Assembly: GCA_038503075.1 (NCBI GenBank)
Contig: JBCAML010000023.1
Coordinates: 372,001 to 436,000 of the forward strand
DNA: 64,000 bases
Reading direction: 5' to 3'
DNA from: Gyromitra esculenta
Taxonomy: Eukaryota; Ascomycota; Pezizomycetes; Pezizales; Discinaceae
Positions within the stretch are counted from its first letter, which is position 1. Each line of letters begins with the position of its first letter. The notes beneath the pieces are model-generated. The model saw only the letters and a list, made by a program, of their open reading frames with translations, was not told where the DNA came from and ran no database searches. This document shows, one piece after another, positions 11,294-21,698 of the stretch. A program made the translations under genes and the position numbers.

Positions 11294-11432
11294 AGAGGAT
11301 ATTTCATTGAAGTCTATTTCTGTGAAATTGGATTGAGGGTGATATGACAGTGGGGGTAAAGTTATTCTTGATGGAAAGAAGTACTTGAGAAATGTACAAG
11401 CTAATGGAGAGGGTGTATTAATATTGGGTAGG

Positions 11433-11848
11433 TTTCACGGATTAAGGATTGGGTATAGGGTTAGGTTTCGGTTCGGTGGCTAAAATGAGTTTTGAATGGT
11501 TACGATGAATAATGCTATTGTGTTTCGGGTTTTGTCAGCTATTGGGTTTTTGTCTGGAAAAGCGGGGTATTTAAAAGATGGATTTCACTCGTTCTTTGTC
11601 TTCTTCTTTTCTCTCTTTAAGCAACATTCTCGTTATCTTCTCCTGTATTATCTGAATACTATCACAGTTCTACCTCAAAACCCTCGCTGTCGCTGTTCAC
11701 TTCGCTGCACCTATCTCGCTTTGAGATAATACCCTCGTAGGACCTGTAAAAAACACTGCACTCTTTAAAACATACAGCTACCTCGTTTAAGTAGCACTGC
11801 TCACCTTCAGTGATACTGAAGGGCTTAACGAGGGATCCAACCGTGAGA
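11433..11848 (+). repeat. 5' LTR of gypsy element 2 (family A)
   Basis: 416 bp, TTTCACGG...CCGTGAGA. U3 has a TATA-like GGGTATTTAAA (~11566). The transcript probably begins about 50 nt later at AAGCAACA (11619), which has G changed to A relative to the family. The structured U5 hairpin is at 11781-11833. Confidence 0.95.
11781..11833 (+). other. Conserved bulged U5 RNA stem-loop
   Basis: Outer stem CCTCG(T)TTAAG (11781-11791) pairs with CTTAACGAGG (11824-11833), with one bulged base. The inner stem CCTTCAG (11804-11810) pairs with CTGAAGG (11816-11822) around TGATA (GGATA in most copies). The same architecture occurs in nearly every family A LTR. In family B it persists with paired substitutions (for example 36043-36095). 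It lies ~15 nt before the LTR end and just upstream of the primer-binding site. Confidence 0.8.
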
Positions 11849-11859
11849 TTACGTTGCTT
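11849..11859 (+). promoter_or_regulatory. Primer-binding site, probably self-priming
   Basis: After LTR end CCGTGAGA come a 2-nt spacer TT and ACGTTGCTT (11851-11859). No tRNA-type TGG start is present. ACGTTGCTT is the exact complement of AAGCAACGT at the probable RNA 5' end of the LTR (17557-17565 in the 3' LTR, and consensus of the family). This is the layout used by the fission-yeast element Tf1. Confidence 0.75.
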
Positions 11860-11889
11860 CCTGATCTACATCTCCTACTATAAGCGATC

Positions 11890-13692
11890 ATGAGCTCCGC
11901 CGCCCCCTCTGTCGCAGAAACCCCATCCTCCTCAGAAGGAGCCGCTGTCGCCACCCCGCGCTTCTCCACCAGAGAAGCCTTTGCTCAAGCCTTGAGAGAA
12001 GATGCTGCTGAGCTGTATAACCACCTCAGAGACCTCTATCAAGCCTTGGAAGACCAGATTGACGTCCTCCAAGAGAACGAAAGAGAAGCCGAGATAAAAC
12101 TTGGTACAGCAAAAATTCAGAATGACAATGCTCTACGACACCCAGAGGAGCAAGACTGCCTTGTTAACGAGGCATCAGCCCTCATTAGCAGATTACGCAG
12201 AGAACGAAACGAAGCTCAAGCAGCCGCTCAAGCTCCCCCCGCTCCACCCAACCTCACCGCAACTCCCCCGCCGCCTCCAGCAATCCATGCCCCACGATCA
12301 TAACGCATGCCAGATCCTGAGAAATTCGATGGATCTTGGGCTAAGCTCCCTGGTTTCGTACTCCAACTCCGCTCAAAACTGGCCTTTAACTGAGACCGAT
12401 TCGCTGACGAGAATACCATGATTCTCTATACGATCAACCGCTTGGAAGGAGCCGCCCTAGAACAGGTACGACATACAGTTCTCCCCACCGGCCTCACTAG
12501 CTGGACCAGCGCTGCGCACCTCATCTCGGCATTAGAATCGGCTTTCGGAGACCCAGACCCCACCGGCACTGCTCGAGGAGAGCTACATCAACTCCGTCAA
12601 GGAAAAAGAGATTTCTCCGCATACCTCGCTGATTTTCAAAGGATCATGGGACAACTCCACTTCGATAACAATTCAAAGATGGACGCACTCGAACACGGCA
12701 TGTCGGAAGAATTGAAGGAGGCCATGGTATTCGCCACTGCTGTCCCCTCGACCCTGGAAGAAATGATCGTTACCCTCACCCGCCTCGATAACTGCATCCG
12801 AGCTCAAAAAGCAGAGAAACGAAGCAATGGGCGAGATCTCAAGGAGCGAGATCTCGTCAAGCCCTTTGGTATCCCCAAAGGTGAGCAGTGCTACTTGAAC
12901 GAGAACCAACGACAGGAGTATAAGCAATATTTCCACAGGCTCTACGATAAGAGGAGTTATGATGACTCCGATAGCGAAACTACGTTGATGTAGTGGCGTG
13001 ATATAAAGAGAGGTATCACGGAGACGACGAAGGATTATGTGGGAATCCTGACTTGTATTGTAAGATACAAGTAGAGTGGCAATAGAAGACGTTGCTTAAA
13101 GAAAGAAAAAGAAAAAGTACAACAAGAGGAGAAATCCCTTCGCTTATATACCAAAATTCCAACCCTTTCGATAACAAATATATGACTCATTGCAACAGAA
13201 ACGCAAAGAAACACAAAGAACAATAGTGAAACGTAACAACTATGTACCCACGTACCTAACCGATCAACGAAACAACCATCCATGAAACGAGAAAAGATGG
13301 GACAATTCAGCTCCCAAACCTTGACATCCTTCGTCCCGGCCTCCTCTTTTGTGCCAGGGGGCCTCGCTCCAATGGATCTCTCCTTCGGACGAACCAACAG
13401 TCTCTCTCGCCCCCCACAAGACCAACAATATACCGTGGTGAACGGACACCGAAAGCTCTTTGAAGAAGAGAAACAATGGCATCGAACCACCAGAAAGTGT
13501 ATGTTTTGCGCCGCCCCCAACCACTCGTACGCCAACTGCCCCTCTGCCCCCAAGAAACCCACAATGAGAGGAGCCCTCAATGCGCCACCAGCCACCCGCA
13601 CACCTCCCGCCTCCTCCTTGCCGCCACCGCCTCTTTCCCCACAGTTCTTCGCGTTAGAATCAGCAGGCTCAGCCAATGAGTCTTTAAACTAG
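11890..13692 (+). pseudogene. Gag of gypsy element 2, interrupted by a solo LTR and stops
   Basis: Homologous to the intact Gag at 3354-4679. It has the same N-terminal Ala/Glu coiled-coil-like region, Pro-rich linker, Gag core (FGDPDPTGTA, DFSAYLADFQ) and knuckle CMFCAAPNHSYANC. Breaks: TAA at ~12301, TGA at ~12391 (CGA in element 1), and a 451-bp family B LTR (12837-13287) inserted with duplication CGAGA between the Gag core and the knuckle. The end TTTAAAC-TAG (13683-13692) is the frameshift site. No start other than ATG 11890 fits the alignment with element 1. Confidence 0.92.
12837..13287 (-). repeat. Solo LTR, family B, inside gag (TSD CGAGA)
   Basis: 451 bp with ends TCTCAAGG and CCATGAAA on the plus strand. 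CGAGA occurs at 12832-12836 and 13288-13292. The inner hairpin is CCTTTGG-GGATA-CCAAAGG (family B type). It is younger than element 2. Confidence 0.95.
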
Positions 13693-16600
13693 TACAACCA
13701 AGACCGACCTGTGACCCCGTCTTGGTTCCAAATTTTTTACCTTTGTCTGCATTTTCGATTTCTGGGTTTTCGGTTTCCTGTATAAGCGTGGAGGATCAGT
13801 TGGATGGTGAACATTTTGTAGTTTCGTGCAATATTACCCATAGCAATAAAATCATAAAAACACACGCTTTACTGGATACAGGAGCCTCCGGATTTGCATT
13901 CATTGATAAGAAATTCGCGAGTCACCACTCTCTCCCCCTTACTCTTCTGAAAACACCCTGACAGCTTGAGGTCATCAATGGTCGCCCTGTTATCTCAGGA
14001 GATATTACCCACATCGCCAACCTCAACTTGTCCATTCAAAATCATTAAGAACAAGCCCCCTGTTTCGTGACCCACCTCGGCCACTATCCTCTAGTCTTAG
14101 GAATACCATGGATGAATCATCACGATGTCCATCTTCATTTCGCCGACAAACGCATTGAGTTTAATTCTAAGCTCTGCATTACCCACTGCGCATCTCAGTC
14201 CCCTGTTGTATCCACCCTGTCGATCCCTGCTCCCCCCAGGTTAAACATGTCCTTTATTGGCGCCGCTAGCTTCTGAACCCTCACTAGAAAGCGTACCCAC
14301 CAGGCCTATGCCATGTCCCTCTATGAGATAAACAAACTCATAGACAACAAAACCTCCAAGGAAGAATGGAAATCAAGGATTCCAACTGAATACCATGAGT
14401 TCCTGGATATGTTCGATAAAGAAAAAGCTCAAGGACTACCCCCACGCCGCTCCTACGACCATAAAATACAATTAATGGAAGGAAAGGATGCTCCATTTGG
14501 GCCACTCTACGGAATGTCAAGAGAGGAACTCATTGTTTTAAAAAAATATATTGAAGACAACCTAGATAAGGGTTTTATTCGCGCCAGTTCCTCCCCTGCC
14601 GGCTCCCCGTACTCTTTGTGAAGAAGGCTAATGGTTCCCTTCGACTTTGTGTGGACTATAGAGGTCTGAACGCTATCACTGTCAAAGATTGATATACTTC
14701 TCCCCTCATACGAGATACTCTTGATAGGCTGGCAAAAGCTCAGTGGTATACCAAACTTGATCTCCGCGATGGCTACCACCAGATTCGAATTGCCGAGGGA
14801 GAGGAGTGGAAGACTGCTTTTCGAACTCGTTACGGCCTATACGAATATCAGGTCATACCATTCGGTATAACCAATGCACCCGGCACCTTCCAACGCTTTG
14901 TCAACAACTGCCTAAAGGAATATCTGGACATCTTTTGTACCGCTTATCTCGATGACATACTCATCTATAGCGACACCTTAGCGGAACTCCAGATTCACGT
15001 CACAAAAGTCCTCCAAACCCTTAAAGAGAACGACATCCTTCTCAAACCTGAGAAGTGCGAATTCGAGGTACAAACCACTAAGTACCTAAGACTTATTCTC
15101 ACCTCGGATGGAATCAAAATGGACGAGGAAAAGCTCAGAGCCGTGCGAGAATAGGGCACCCCAAAAAGCGTTAAGGATGTACAAGCCTTTTTAGGGTTTG
15201 CCAACTTCTATCGAGGATTTATCCTCGGATTCTCGAAACTTGCTTCCCCACTTACAGCATTGACAAGGAAAGGGATTAACTTTGAATGGACCGTCGAAGC
15301 AGACATTGCTTTCGAAAATTTAATGCATGCCTTCACCACAGCACCAATCCTAATCCATTTCAACCCCGATAAGAAGATCATTGTTGAAACTGATGCCTCC
15401 GACTTCGTGTCCGGAGGAGTACTATCACAATACGATGACGCTGGCATTTTACACCAGGTAGCTTTCTTCTCCAAGAAGCATTCTCCTGCGGAATGCAACA
15501 ATGAGATATACGACAAGGAACTACTTGCCATTATCCGTGTGTTCGAAGAATTGCGCCCGGAACTGGAAGGTTCTAAGCACCCCATCGACGTGATCAGTGA
15601 CCACAAAAATCTAGAGTACTTTATGAGTACAAAACAGCTTAATCGCTGTCAGGCAAGATGGGCGGAATATCTGTCGCGATTCGATTTTGTGATCACATAT
15701 CGACCGGGAAGTCAAGGAGGAAAGCCAGACGCTTTAACAAGGAGATCAGGAGACCTCCCCAAGGAAGGGGATGAAAGGCTAGCACACCAGAGTCAGGTGG
15801 TGCTAAAGAAAGAAAATATCGACCCTAAGATAAGTTTGTTGTCGGCTTCTATGTCAAATGAAGCCACTGAATTGGACGCCCCCCTAGAAAAACTATTCCT
15901 AGAGGGATATATCGCTGACAAGTTCCCTGAAGAGATACTCGAAGCACTAAGGAATAAGGATCAACAATCAAAAAAGATCACCTTAAGCAAGTGCACCGAG
16001 GAAAACGGAAGACTATGTTACTGAGGTTGTACCTATGTCCCTAACCTGGATACCCTTCGATTAGAACTTGTCCGAAGACACCATGATGTACCAGCAGCAG
16101 GACACCCCGGACGCGACAAGACCTTCGAACTCCTCTCCAGAAGTTATTACTGGCCAAAGATGAGAGACTCGATCAATAGATACGTTCGCAACTGCCATAC
16201 CTGTCAAAAGGCAAAGCCAGTTACTCAACGAACTCAAGGTGTCCTCCGCCCCCTCCCTATCCCAAACCGTCCCTGGCAAGAGATTTCAATGGACTTTGTC
16301 AAAGGCCTTCCAGAATCGAACGGATATGATGCAATAATGGTCGTGGTCGATCGCCTGTCAAAGATGCGACACCTAATCCCCTGCAATACAACGGTCAACT
16401 CCAAAGATGTTGCTGATTTATATCTCCAACATATCTGGAAACTTCATGGATTACCCTCGCATGTTACATCTGACCCCGGAACTCAATTTACCTCCCACTT
16501 TTGGAAGGAACTTTGCGAACGCCTCGGGATTCAAGCTCGAATGTCCACTGCTTTTCACCCCAAAACAGATTGACAAACAGAGAGACTCAATGCCGTGATG

Positions 16601-17383
16601 GAGCAATATCTTCGCTCCTACATATCTTACCAACAGGAAGACTGGAGTAAATGGTTATCAATGGCCGAGTTCTCTGCTAATAACCAAGAATCAGCCAGCA
16701 CCAAAGTCTCCCCTTTCTTTGCTAACTACAGTTACCATCCACGTTTTGATACCTCCGTTGTCCCAACTAAGAATACTCTGCAAAGTCTAGATGCAGCTTC
16801 TTTTGCTAGTAAGATGCAGGAACTAAGCGATTATCTTCGTACCCAAATTCGAACAGCACAGGACATTCAAGAGACGGCCACAAACAAACATCGGACGCCA
16901 GCCCCCACTTACCAGATTAACGACCATGTCTTCGTAACCATGAAGAATATTCGAACAACCCTTAACGCGAGAAAACTGTATTGGAAATGGATGGGCCCCT
17001 ATGCGGTAAAAAGGATTGTCTCCCCTTTCGCTTACGAGATTAATCTCCCCTCTTCAGTCAAATATCACCCTGTATTTCATGTTTCCCTTCTCAAGCCTAC
17101 ACCCAATGATGCTCTTCCAGGACAAATTATTCCTCCTCCCGCTCCGATTGTTGTTAACGACCAGCAAGAATACTTCATCGAAAGAATTCTCGATTGCCGG
17201 ACCCATCGAGGACAATCACAGTATCTCTTTGAATGGACCGGTTATGCTCATCCCACCTGGGAACCTGCGGAAGACCTTCAGGATACTGCTGCCCTCGATG
17301 CTTTCTTAAATACGATGACTGTGACTAGTCCTAAAGTTCGCAGGAGCTCACGCTTAAGACAGGGGGCTACTTTCAAGGATTAA
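13680..17383 (+). pseudogene. Pol of gypsy element 2: protease, RT, RNase H, integrase, chromodomain
   Basis: Domains in order: protease ALLDTGASG (~13872); RT with [11 protein letters not shown] and [11 protein letters not shown] (~14940); RNase H with ETDASD (~15388), DKELLAI and [10 protein letters not shown]; integrase zinc region RRHHDVPAAGHPG...CHTCQKAK (~16070-16215); core MDFVKGLP, TSDPGTQF, then TERLNAVMEQ; a GPY-like region; and a chromodomain YFIERIL...YLFEWTGYAHPTWEPAEDL (~17168-17280). Chromodomains steer integration to marked chromatin in chromoviruses. Stops near 13959, 14046, 14274, 14690, 15151, 16021 and 16570, plus an indel near 14608, abolish function. Several stops are CGA to TGA changes relative to element 1. 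Confidence 0.95.
13683..13727 (+). promoter_or_regulatory. Programmed -1 ribosomal frameshift signal (gag/pol), element 2
   Basis: T TTA AAC (13683-13689) in gag frame is followed by TAG. After a 6-nt spacer, AACCAAGAC (13696-13704) pairs perfectly with GTCTTGGTT (13719-13727). The pol frame is open from 13680, just after TGA 13677-13679. Two stem pairs differ from element 1 and pairing is kept. Confidence 0.88.
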
Positions 17384-18215
17384 GGATTGGGTATAGGGTT
17401 AGGTTTCGGTTCGGTGGCTAAAATGGGTTTTGAATGGTTCCGATGAATAATGCTATTGTGTTTCAGGTTTTGTCAGGTATTGGGATTTTGTCGGGAAAAG
17501 CGGGGTATTTAAAAGATGGATTTCGCTCGTTCTTTGTCTTTTTCTTTTCTCTCTTTAAGCAACGTTCTTGTTATCTTCTCCTGTAATATCTGAATACTAT
17601 CACGGTTCTACCTCAGAACCCTCGCTGTCGCTGTTCACTTCGCTGCACCTATCTCGCTTTGAGATAATACCCTCGTAGGACCTGTAAAAAACACTGCACT
17701 CTTTGAAATGTGCGGCTACCTCGTTTAAGTAGCACTGCTCACCTTCAGTGATACTGAAGGGCTTTCATGGATTGATTCAGGGATGAGTCGTGGTTCGGAT
17801 GGCTGTATAATTCCTTTGTTGTTCGGTTAGGTTTCGGGTTATTATTATAATGTCTTTGTGTTTCGGTTGTTCCCGGGTTGTTGTTGGTGCTACTGGAAAG
17901 CGGGGTATTTAAGGAAGGATTTTGGTTGCTTTCTTTCTTCTTCCTTTTCTTTCCTTAAGCAACGTTCTCGTTTACCTTCTTCTGTATTTGTCGGAATACT
18001 ATCTCGGTTCTACCTCAGAACCCTCGCTGTCACTATTCACTTCGCTGCACTTATCTCGCCTTGAGATAGACCCCTCGTAGAACTTGTAGAAACGCTGCAC
18101 TCTTCCAACGTGTTAGTACCTCGCTTAAGTAGCACGGCTCACCTTCAGGGATACTGAAGGGCTTAACGAGGGACTGAACCGTGAGAAGGGCCTAATGAGG
18201 GATCCAACCGTGAGA
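17371..18215 (+). repeat. 3' LTR of gypsy element 2, split by a solo LTR
   Basis: TTTCAAGG at 17371 to CCGTGAGA at 18215, preceded by a polypurine-like tract AGACAGGGGGC. It is interrupted at 17763-18186. The parts outside that insertion align along their whole length with the 5' LTR. Confidence 0.95.
17763..18186 (+). repeat. Solo LTR, family A, nested in 3' LTR (TSD AGGGC)
   Basis: 424 bp, TTTCATGG...CCGTGAGA. Perfect AGGGC flanks lie at 17758-17762 and 18187-18191. It hit the U5 hairpin of the host LTR. Confidence 0.95.
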
Positions 18216-18721
18216 GTAGGTTGGGAAAGGCATTACTGTTAGATTACGTTTTCATTCTTTTTGCTAACCATATAACTGTGTAACAGGGGTAGTTCTACTT
18301 TCTGTAGTGGGAATAGTTATAGCAATATGGCCATTGCAAATACTAGAAATTAGGTTGAGATGTTACATCAGCAAAAAAGGTGATTGTCGCCCCGTCCGCC
18401 TGATGAATCCGGAGGCTTGGGTGGTCGGGGTGGAATGTTACCCTTCAGGTGCAGATTTTTTTCACACAGTAACTGTGCGCTGACCTCCTAGGGGTCCGCT
18501 TCTCTGGATGTCACTTTCGCGTTTTTTTTAGAGAACGCTTCCAGGTGATACCTTTCAAAAGCTAGTTCGCCTAGTAGAAGTGTGGAATTATGGATGAGCT
18601 CTTCAGAAGTCAATGGCGCCTGCAGGTCGGGGGAAAGCATAAGGATCTTGACACTGTTTTGGGCTTCGATTGTGTATTATATCTTTCTATTGATTAATGT
18701 ACCGATCTATCTATATCTATA

Positions 18722-18965
18722 TAGCAAAGGTCTTGGGGTGGGGCAGGGCGGGGCGGACCTCTCTCGCCCCACCCCATCGATGGGGCGGGGCGAAAGTATT
18801 TTCCTCCGTCCCATCCCGTCGGGGCAATAACTGGCAGGGCCCCGTCAGGGCCCCATCGATTAACATATGTTAATGTAGGTTAATGGGGCGAAGGATTTAC
18901 TTTCGCCCCGCCCCGACTGTGTGCACAGACCGCCCTGTTTCCGCCCCACCCCAAGACTAACACTA
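18722..18965. mobile_element. GC-rich hAT-like MITE, copy 2
   Basis: 244 bp with ends TAGCAAAGGTCTTGGGG and, inverted, TAGTGTTAGTCTTGGGG. Flanks are TATCTATA and TATATATA (7 of 8 match). It shares internal blocks such as GGCAGGGCCC and GGGCCCCATCGATTAACATA with copy 1. Confidence 0.8.
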
Positions 18966-19009
18966 TATATATATACAGGCATATCTAAGCTATGGAACGG
19001 GGCGCCAAA

Positions 19010-19320
19010 GCAGGCAGGGAAGCCAGTGCCAGAGCAAGCGGGAAAGCAAGCAGGAAACAGGCCCCAAAGCGAGCTGGAAAGCGGGCAGGAAACAGGCGCC
19101 CTAGCAGGTAGGAAAGTGAGCAGTAGACAGGCCCCAAAGTGAGCAGGAAAGCGGGCAGTAAACAGGCAACAAAGTAGGCAGGAAACAGGCTCCAAAGCGA
19201 GCTGGAAAGCGGGCAGTAAACAGGCAGTAAACAGGCAATAAACAGGCCCAGAAGTAGGCAGGAAGACGAGCAGGAAATAGGCCCTGAAGCCGGCAGGAGA
19301 CAGCCCCAAAGCTTTGGGTA
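19010..19320. repeat. Imperfect minisatellite (GGAAA/CAGGC units)
   Basis: Repeating blocks of the type GGAAACAGGC, CCCAAAGCGAGC and GGAAAGCGGGCAG recur about ten times with irregular spacing. Long open frames through it are a by-product of the repetition. Confidence 0.75.
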
Positions 19321-20495
19321 CTAAAAACATACAATGTTAGCAGTATTCGTCTTTGGAAGAAAAAGGGTGAAGAATGGAGAGAATGGGGGTGAGATGGCAT
19401 AGGTATGGAAGGAGGGGCGAAAAGGAGAGCGAGAAGGGGGAAATGAGGAATGGAATGGGTGGAGATTGCTGTGTTGTCAAGGCAATGCCGCCTCTGGCAG
19501 TAGGGTAGCTCCTGCACAGGTAGGGTAACCGTGGGTTAGGGTTCCGACTTTGCTGCTTTCATGAGAATTTTCTAAGTCCCTAGGGTCAGGGTTTTGATTT
19601 AGCATTTTTCGCAAAGTCTATTTTTTTGGATTTTTTTCTCTTGAAGTGCCCAGGGCTAGGGTTGCGCTACGCACCTAAAAGTAGGAGCATGAAGCAGAGC
19701 TCCTGGGTGAGAGGGTTGGAGGGAGAGCTTCTGGGGGAGAGGGCTAGAGGGAGAGCTTCCGGGGGGGCAGCTTTGGAGAAATGACTCTGGGTGGACTGTG
19801 GCAGGCAGGGAGGTTGCCTAGAGAGCAAGGGGTGCCATGGATTCACAGGGCAGAATGTAGCCCTTCTGGAAGACAAACTCCGTCTGGGTGGAATTATTTT
19901 TTTGCTGATGTAAGAGTATTTTCATGCAAGGTACTCAATAATTTTAAGGACTGTGCTTGGTAGTATTTTGCCTGATGAGACTTGGAAGATAAGCAATAGG
20001 TGGCGGGGTCATGCACTATCTTTATAGTGCTGCTGACTCTCCATTCTCTTTCTGTTCTACTTTGCTTGGGGTACATCAAGACCCAGAGAACATGCCAAGC
20101 TATTGCAGGCGGGGCACCTCAGGATTCAACTAATAAACACTTAAGTGCTTTCTGGCACTCCTTTCTTTTTCTGTCCAGTTTGACCTTCAAGACCTGCCAG
20201 TCGTATGCCGTGCCTATGCTGGATGCAGGAACTATTACTAACCAGTCTGCTGTTGCATGTGAGGTGTCCTGCACTTAATAGATTCCCTATTGCCGCGCCA
20301 ATGGCTCTGGGCCGCTGGTACTTGCACAGATGGACTCGGAACGCCACCACAGGACCTTCCTGTGTTTGTTATCACTGGAAATATATCATTGGCTTGTTAG
20401 CTAATGTTATTATCTCTGGTTTCACTTCTTTGGAACAGCAGCGTAGCAGGTGACTTCTAGCATGTGATAGCAACACCACTCATGCTAATCCTTAC

Positions 20496-20944
20496 TTTCA
20501 TAGATGGTTGTTTCGTTGGTTAGTCAGGTACATGGGTGCATGGTAGTTCTGGTTCGTTGTTATTCATGGAGTTCTTGTGGTTTCGGTTGAAATGAGTCAT
20601 ATGTTTGTTATTGAAGAGCTGGATTTTTGGTATATAAGTGAAAGGCTTCCAGCTCTTGTTGTACTTTTCCTTTTCTCCTATTTAAGAAACATCTTCTATT
20701 GTCACTTCCTTGTTTCCTACAATACAAGCCTACATTCCAGTAGTCTATACATTGCCACAATCTGGACTACCTCCATATCATATCAGTTATTTCCCTAAGA
20801 TTATCACTGTCAGAGTTGCTTTTACGCTTCACCAACGTAAAGCCTGTGAAATCATCGCATAACTCTTGTCACTTGTTCTTGTTCAAGTTGCACTGCTCAC
20901 CTCTGGGAATACCACTGGGCTTGACGAAAACTCGCTTCCTGAGA
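20496..20944 (+). repeat. Solo LTR, family B (TSD CTTAC)
   Basis: 449 bp, TTTCATAG...TCCTGAGA. CTTAC lies at 20491-20495 and 20945-20949. It is inserted into repeat R. Confidence 0.93.
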
Positions 20945-21289
20945 CTTACTACCTCTCTCTTTGCTCGGTACTATTATGCATCACTGCAGATAATGGTTTT
21001 GTGGATCCATTACGTTCGCATGCAACTCATGTCCCAGTAAGACTCACATGCATATCATGTGATCAGTAATACAATGCCCTGGAGTGGGTAGTTCAAGTTA
21101 GTTGTGTTGACTTGGATAGAATTTTATACAGAGTCGGATTAAATCGTGTGGCAGAAACAATAGTACTGAGGCAACAGTACTGAGATGGATTTCCTTAAAT
21201 ACAGGTTATGGCAGTAGTTTAGTCAATCATCAATATCATGCTGTATTTCATGAACGAGTATTGTGTGGGTCAGGTGGTTAGATGGTTAC

Positions 21290-21698
21290 TTTCATGGATA
21301 GAAACTAGCAATGGGTCAAGGATAATATGTTCGTTGTAACGGTTTTGGTTAGGAGTATAATGTCTTTGTTGTTCGGTTGTTGTTTGGTTATGAGTCATAG
21401 TATATGGAAAGTGGGGTATTTAAGTGATGGATTTCGGTCGTTTTGTATCTTCTTCTTCTTCTTTTCTTAAGCAACGTTCTCGTTTCACTTCTGCTGTACT
21501 CATTATAATATCATCTCGGTTCTACCTCAGAATTTTCGCTGTCGCTGCACTCATTATTACACTTGACTTGCCTGGAGTCAGACGCCATCGTAGAACTTGT
21601 AGAAACCTCGCACTCCTTGAACATGTTGGCACCTCTCTTAAGTAGCACTGCTCACCTTCAGGGATACTGAAGGGCTTAACGAGGACAGAACTGTGAGA
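21290..21698 (+). repeat. Solo LTR, family A (TSD GTTAC), nested
   Basis: 409 bp, TTTCATGG...CTGTGAGA. Perfect GTTAC lies at 21285-21289 and 21699-21703. Confidence 0.95.

Larger units (their letters stand above)
8147..11432 (-). mobile_element. Decayed LINE (L-F), minus strand, split by several insertions
   Basis: Fragments in the same order and orientation make one LINE. They are the RT N-terminus (11108-11293), the RT core (9808-10347) and a C-terminal cysteine/histidine region (8147-8527). Between them lie two solo LTRs with target duplications, a MITE with a target duplication, and on the right the complete gypsy element 2, inserted with duplication GTAGG. LINE sequence may therefore resume at 18216, but only about 50-60 bp there could belong to it. 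Confidence 0.75.
11433..18215 (+). mobile_element. Complete Ty3/gypsy chromovirus (element 2), TSD GTAGG
   Basis: 5' LTR 11433-11848, gag, -1 frameshift signal, pol with chromodomain, 3' LTR 17371-18215. Flanking repeats GTAGG at 11428-11432 and 18216-18220 are perfect. Without its two nested solo LTRs (12837-13287 and 17763-18186) the element is about 5.9 kb, a usual length. The two LTRs differ at about 21 of ~416 positions by hand count, mostly transitions. At least nine nonsense codons and one indel make it non-autonomous. It is inserted in a minus-strand LINE. Confidence 0.97.
18366..19910. mobile_element. TA-flanked 1.5-kb DNA element with 13-bp TIRs
   Basis: Terminal inverted repeats CATCAGCAAAAAA (18366-18378 and complement 19898-19910) are perfect. 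TA lies at 18364-18365 and 19911-19912. The empty site is seen in repeat R copies 2 and 3 as GATGTTAAGAG, so the element entered the central TA. TA duplication suggests a Tc1/mariner-type machinery, but no transposase is present. It holds a hAT-like MITE and a minisatellite. Confidence 0.85.
18282..21015 (+). repeat. Dispersed repeat R, copy 1, split by two insertions
   Basis: The segments 18282-18365, 19911-20495 and 20945-21015 together match repeat R at 53470-54229 and 58305-59056. Two insertions separate them, a TA-flanked DNA element (18366-19910) and a family B solo LTR (20496-20944). Repeat R is about 0.75 kb and non-coding. Its ends show weak inverted similarity (GTAACAGGTGTAG against GTAACAGATCTAC), so it could be a MITE. 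The family is unknown. Confidence 0.75.

Noticed and set aside
11849..11866. A tRNA-primed primer-binding site
   Set aside because: The region lacks the usual TGG start, while a perfect 9-nt complement exists in the element's own RNA start region.
19010..19320. Evenly repeated short blocks that might suggest a CRISPR-like array
   Set aside because: Units are imperfect, irregularly spaced and without unique spacers; the sequence is eukaryotic. It is a minisatellite.
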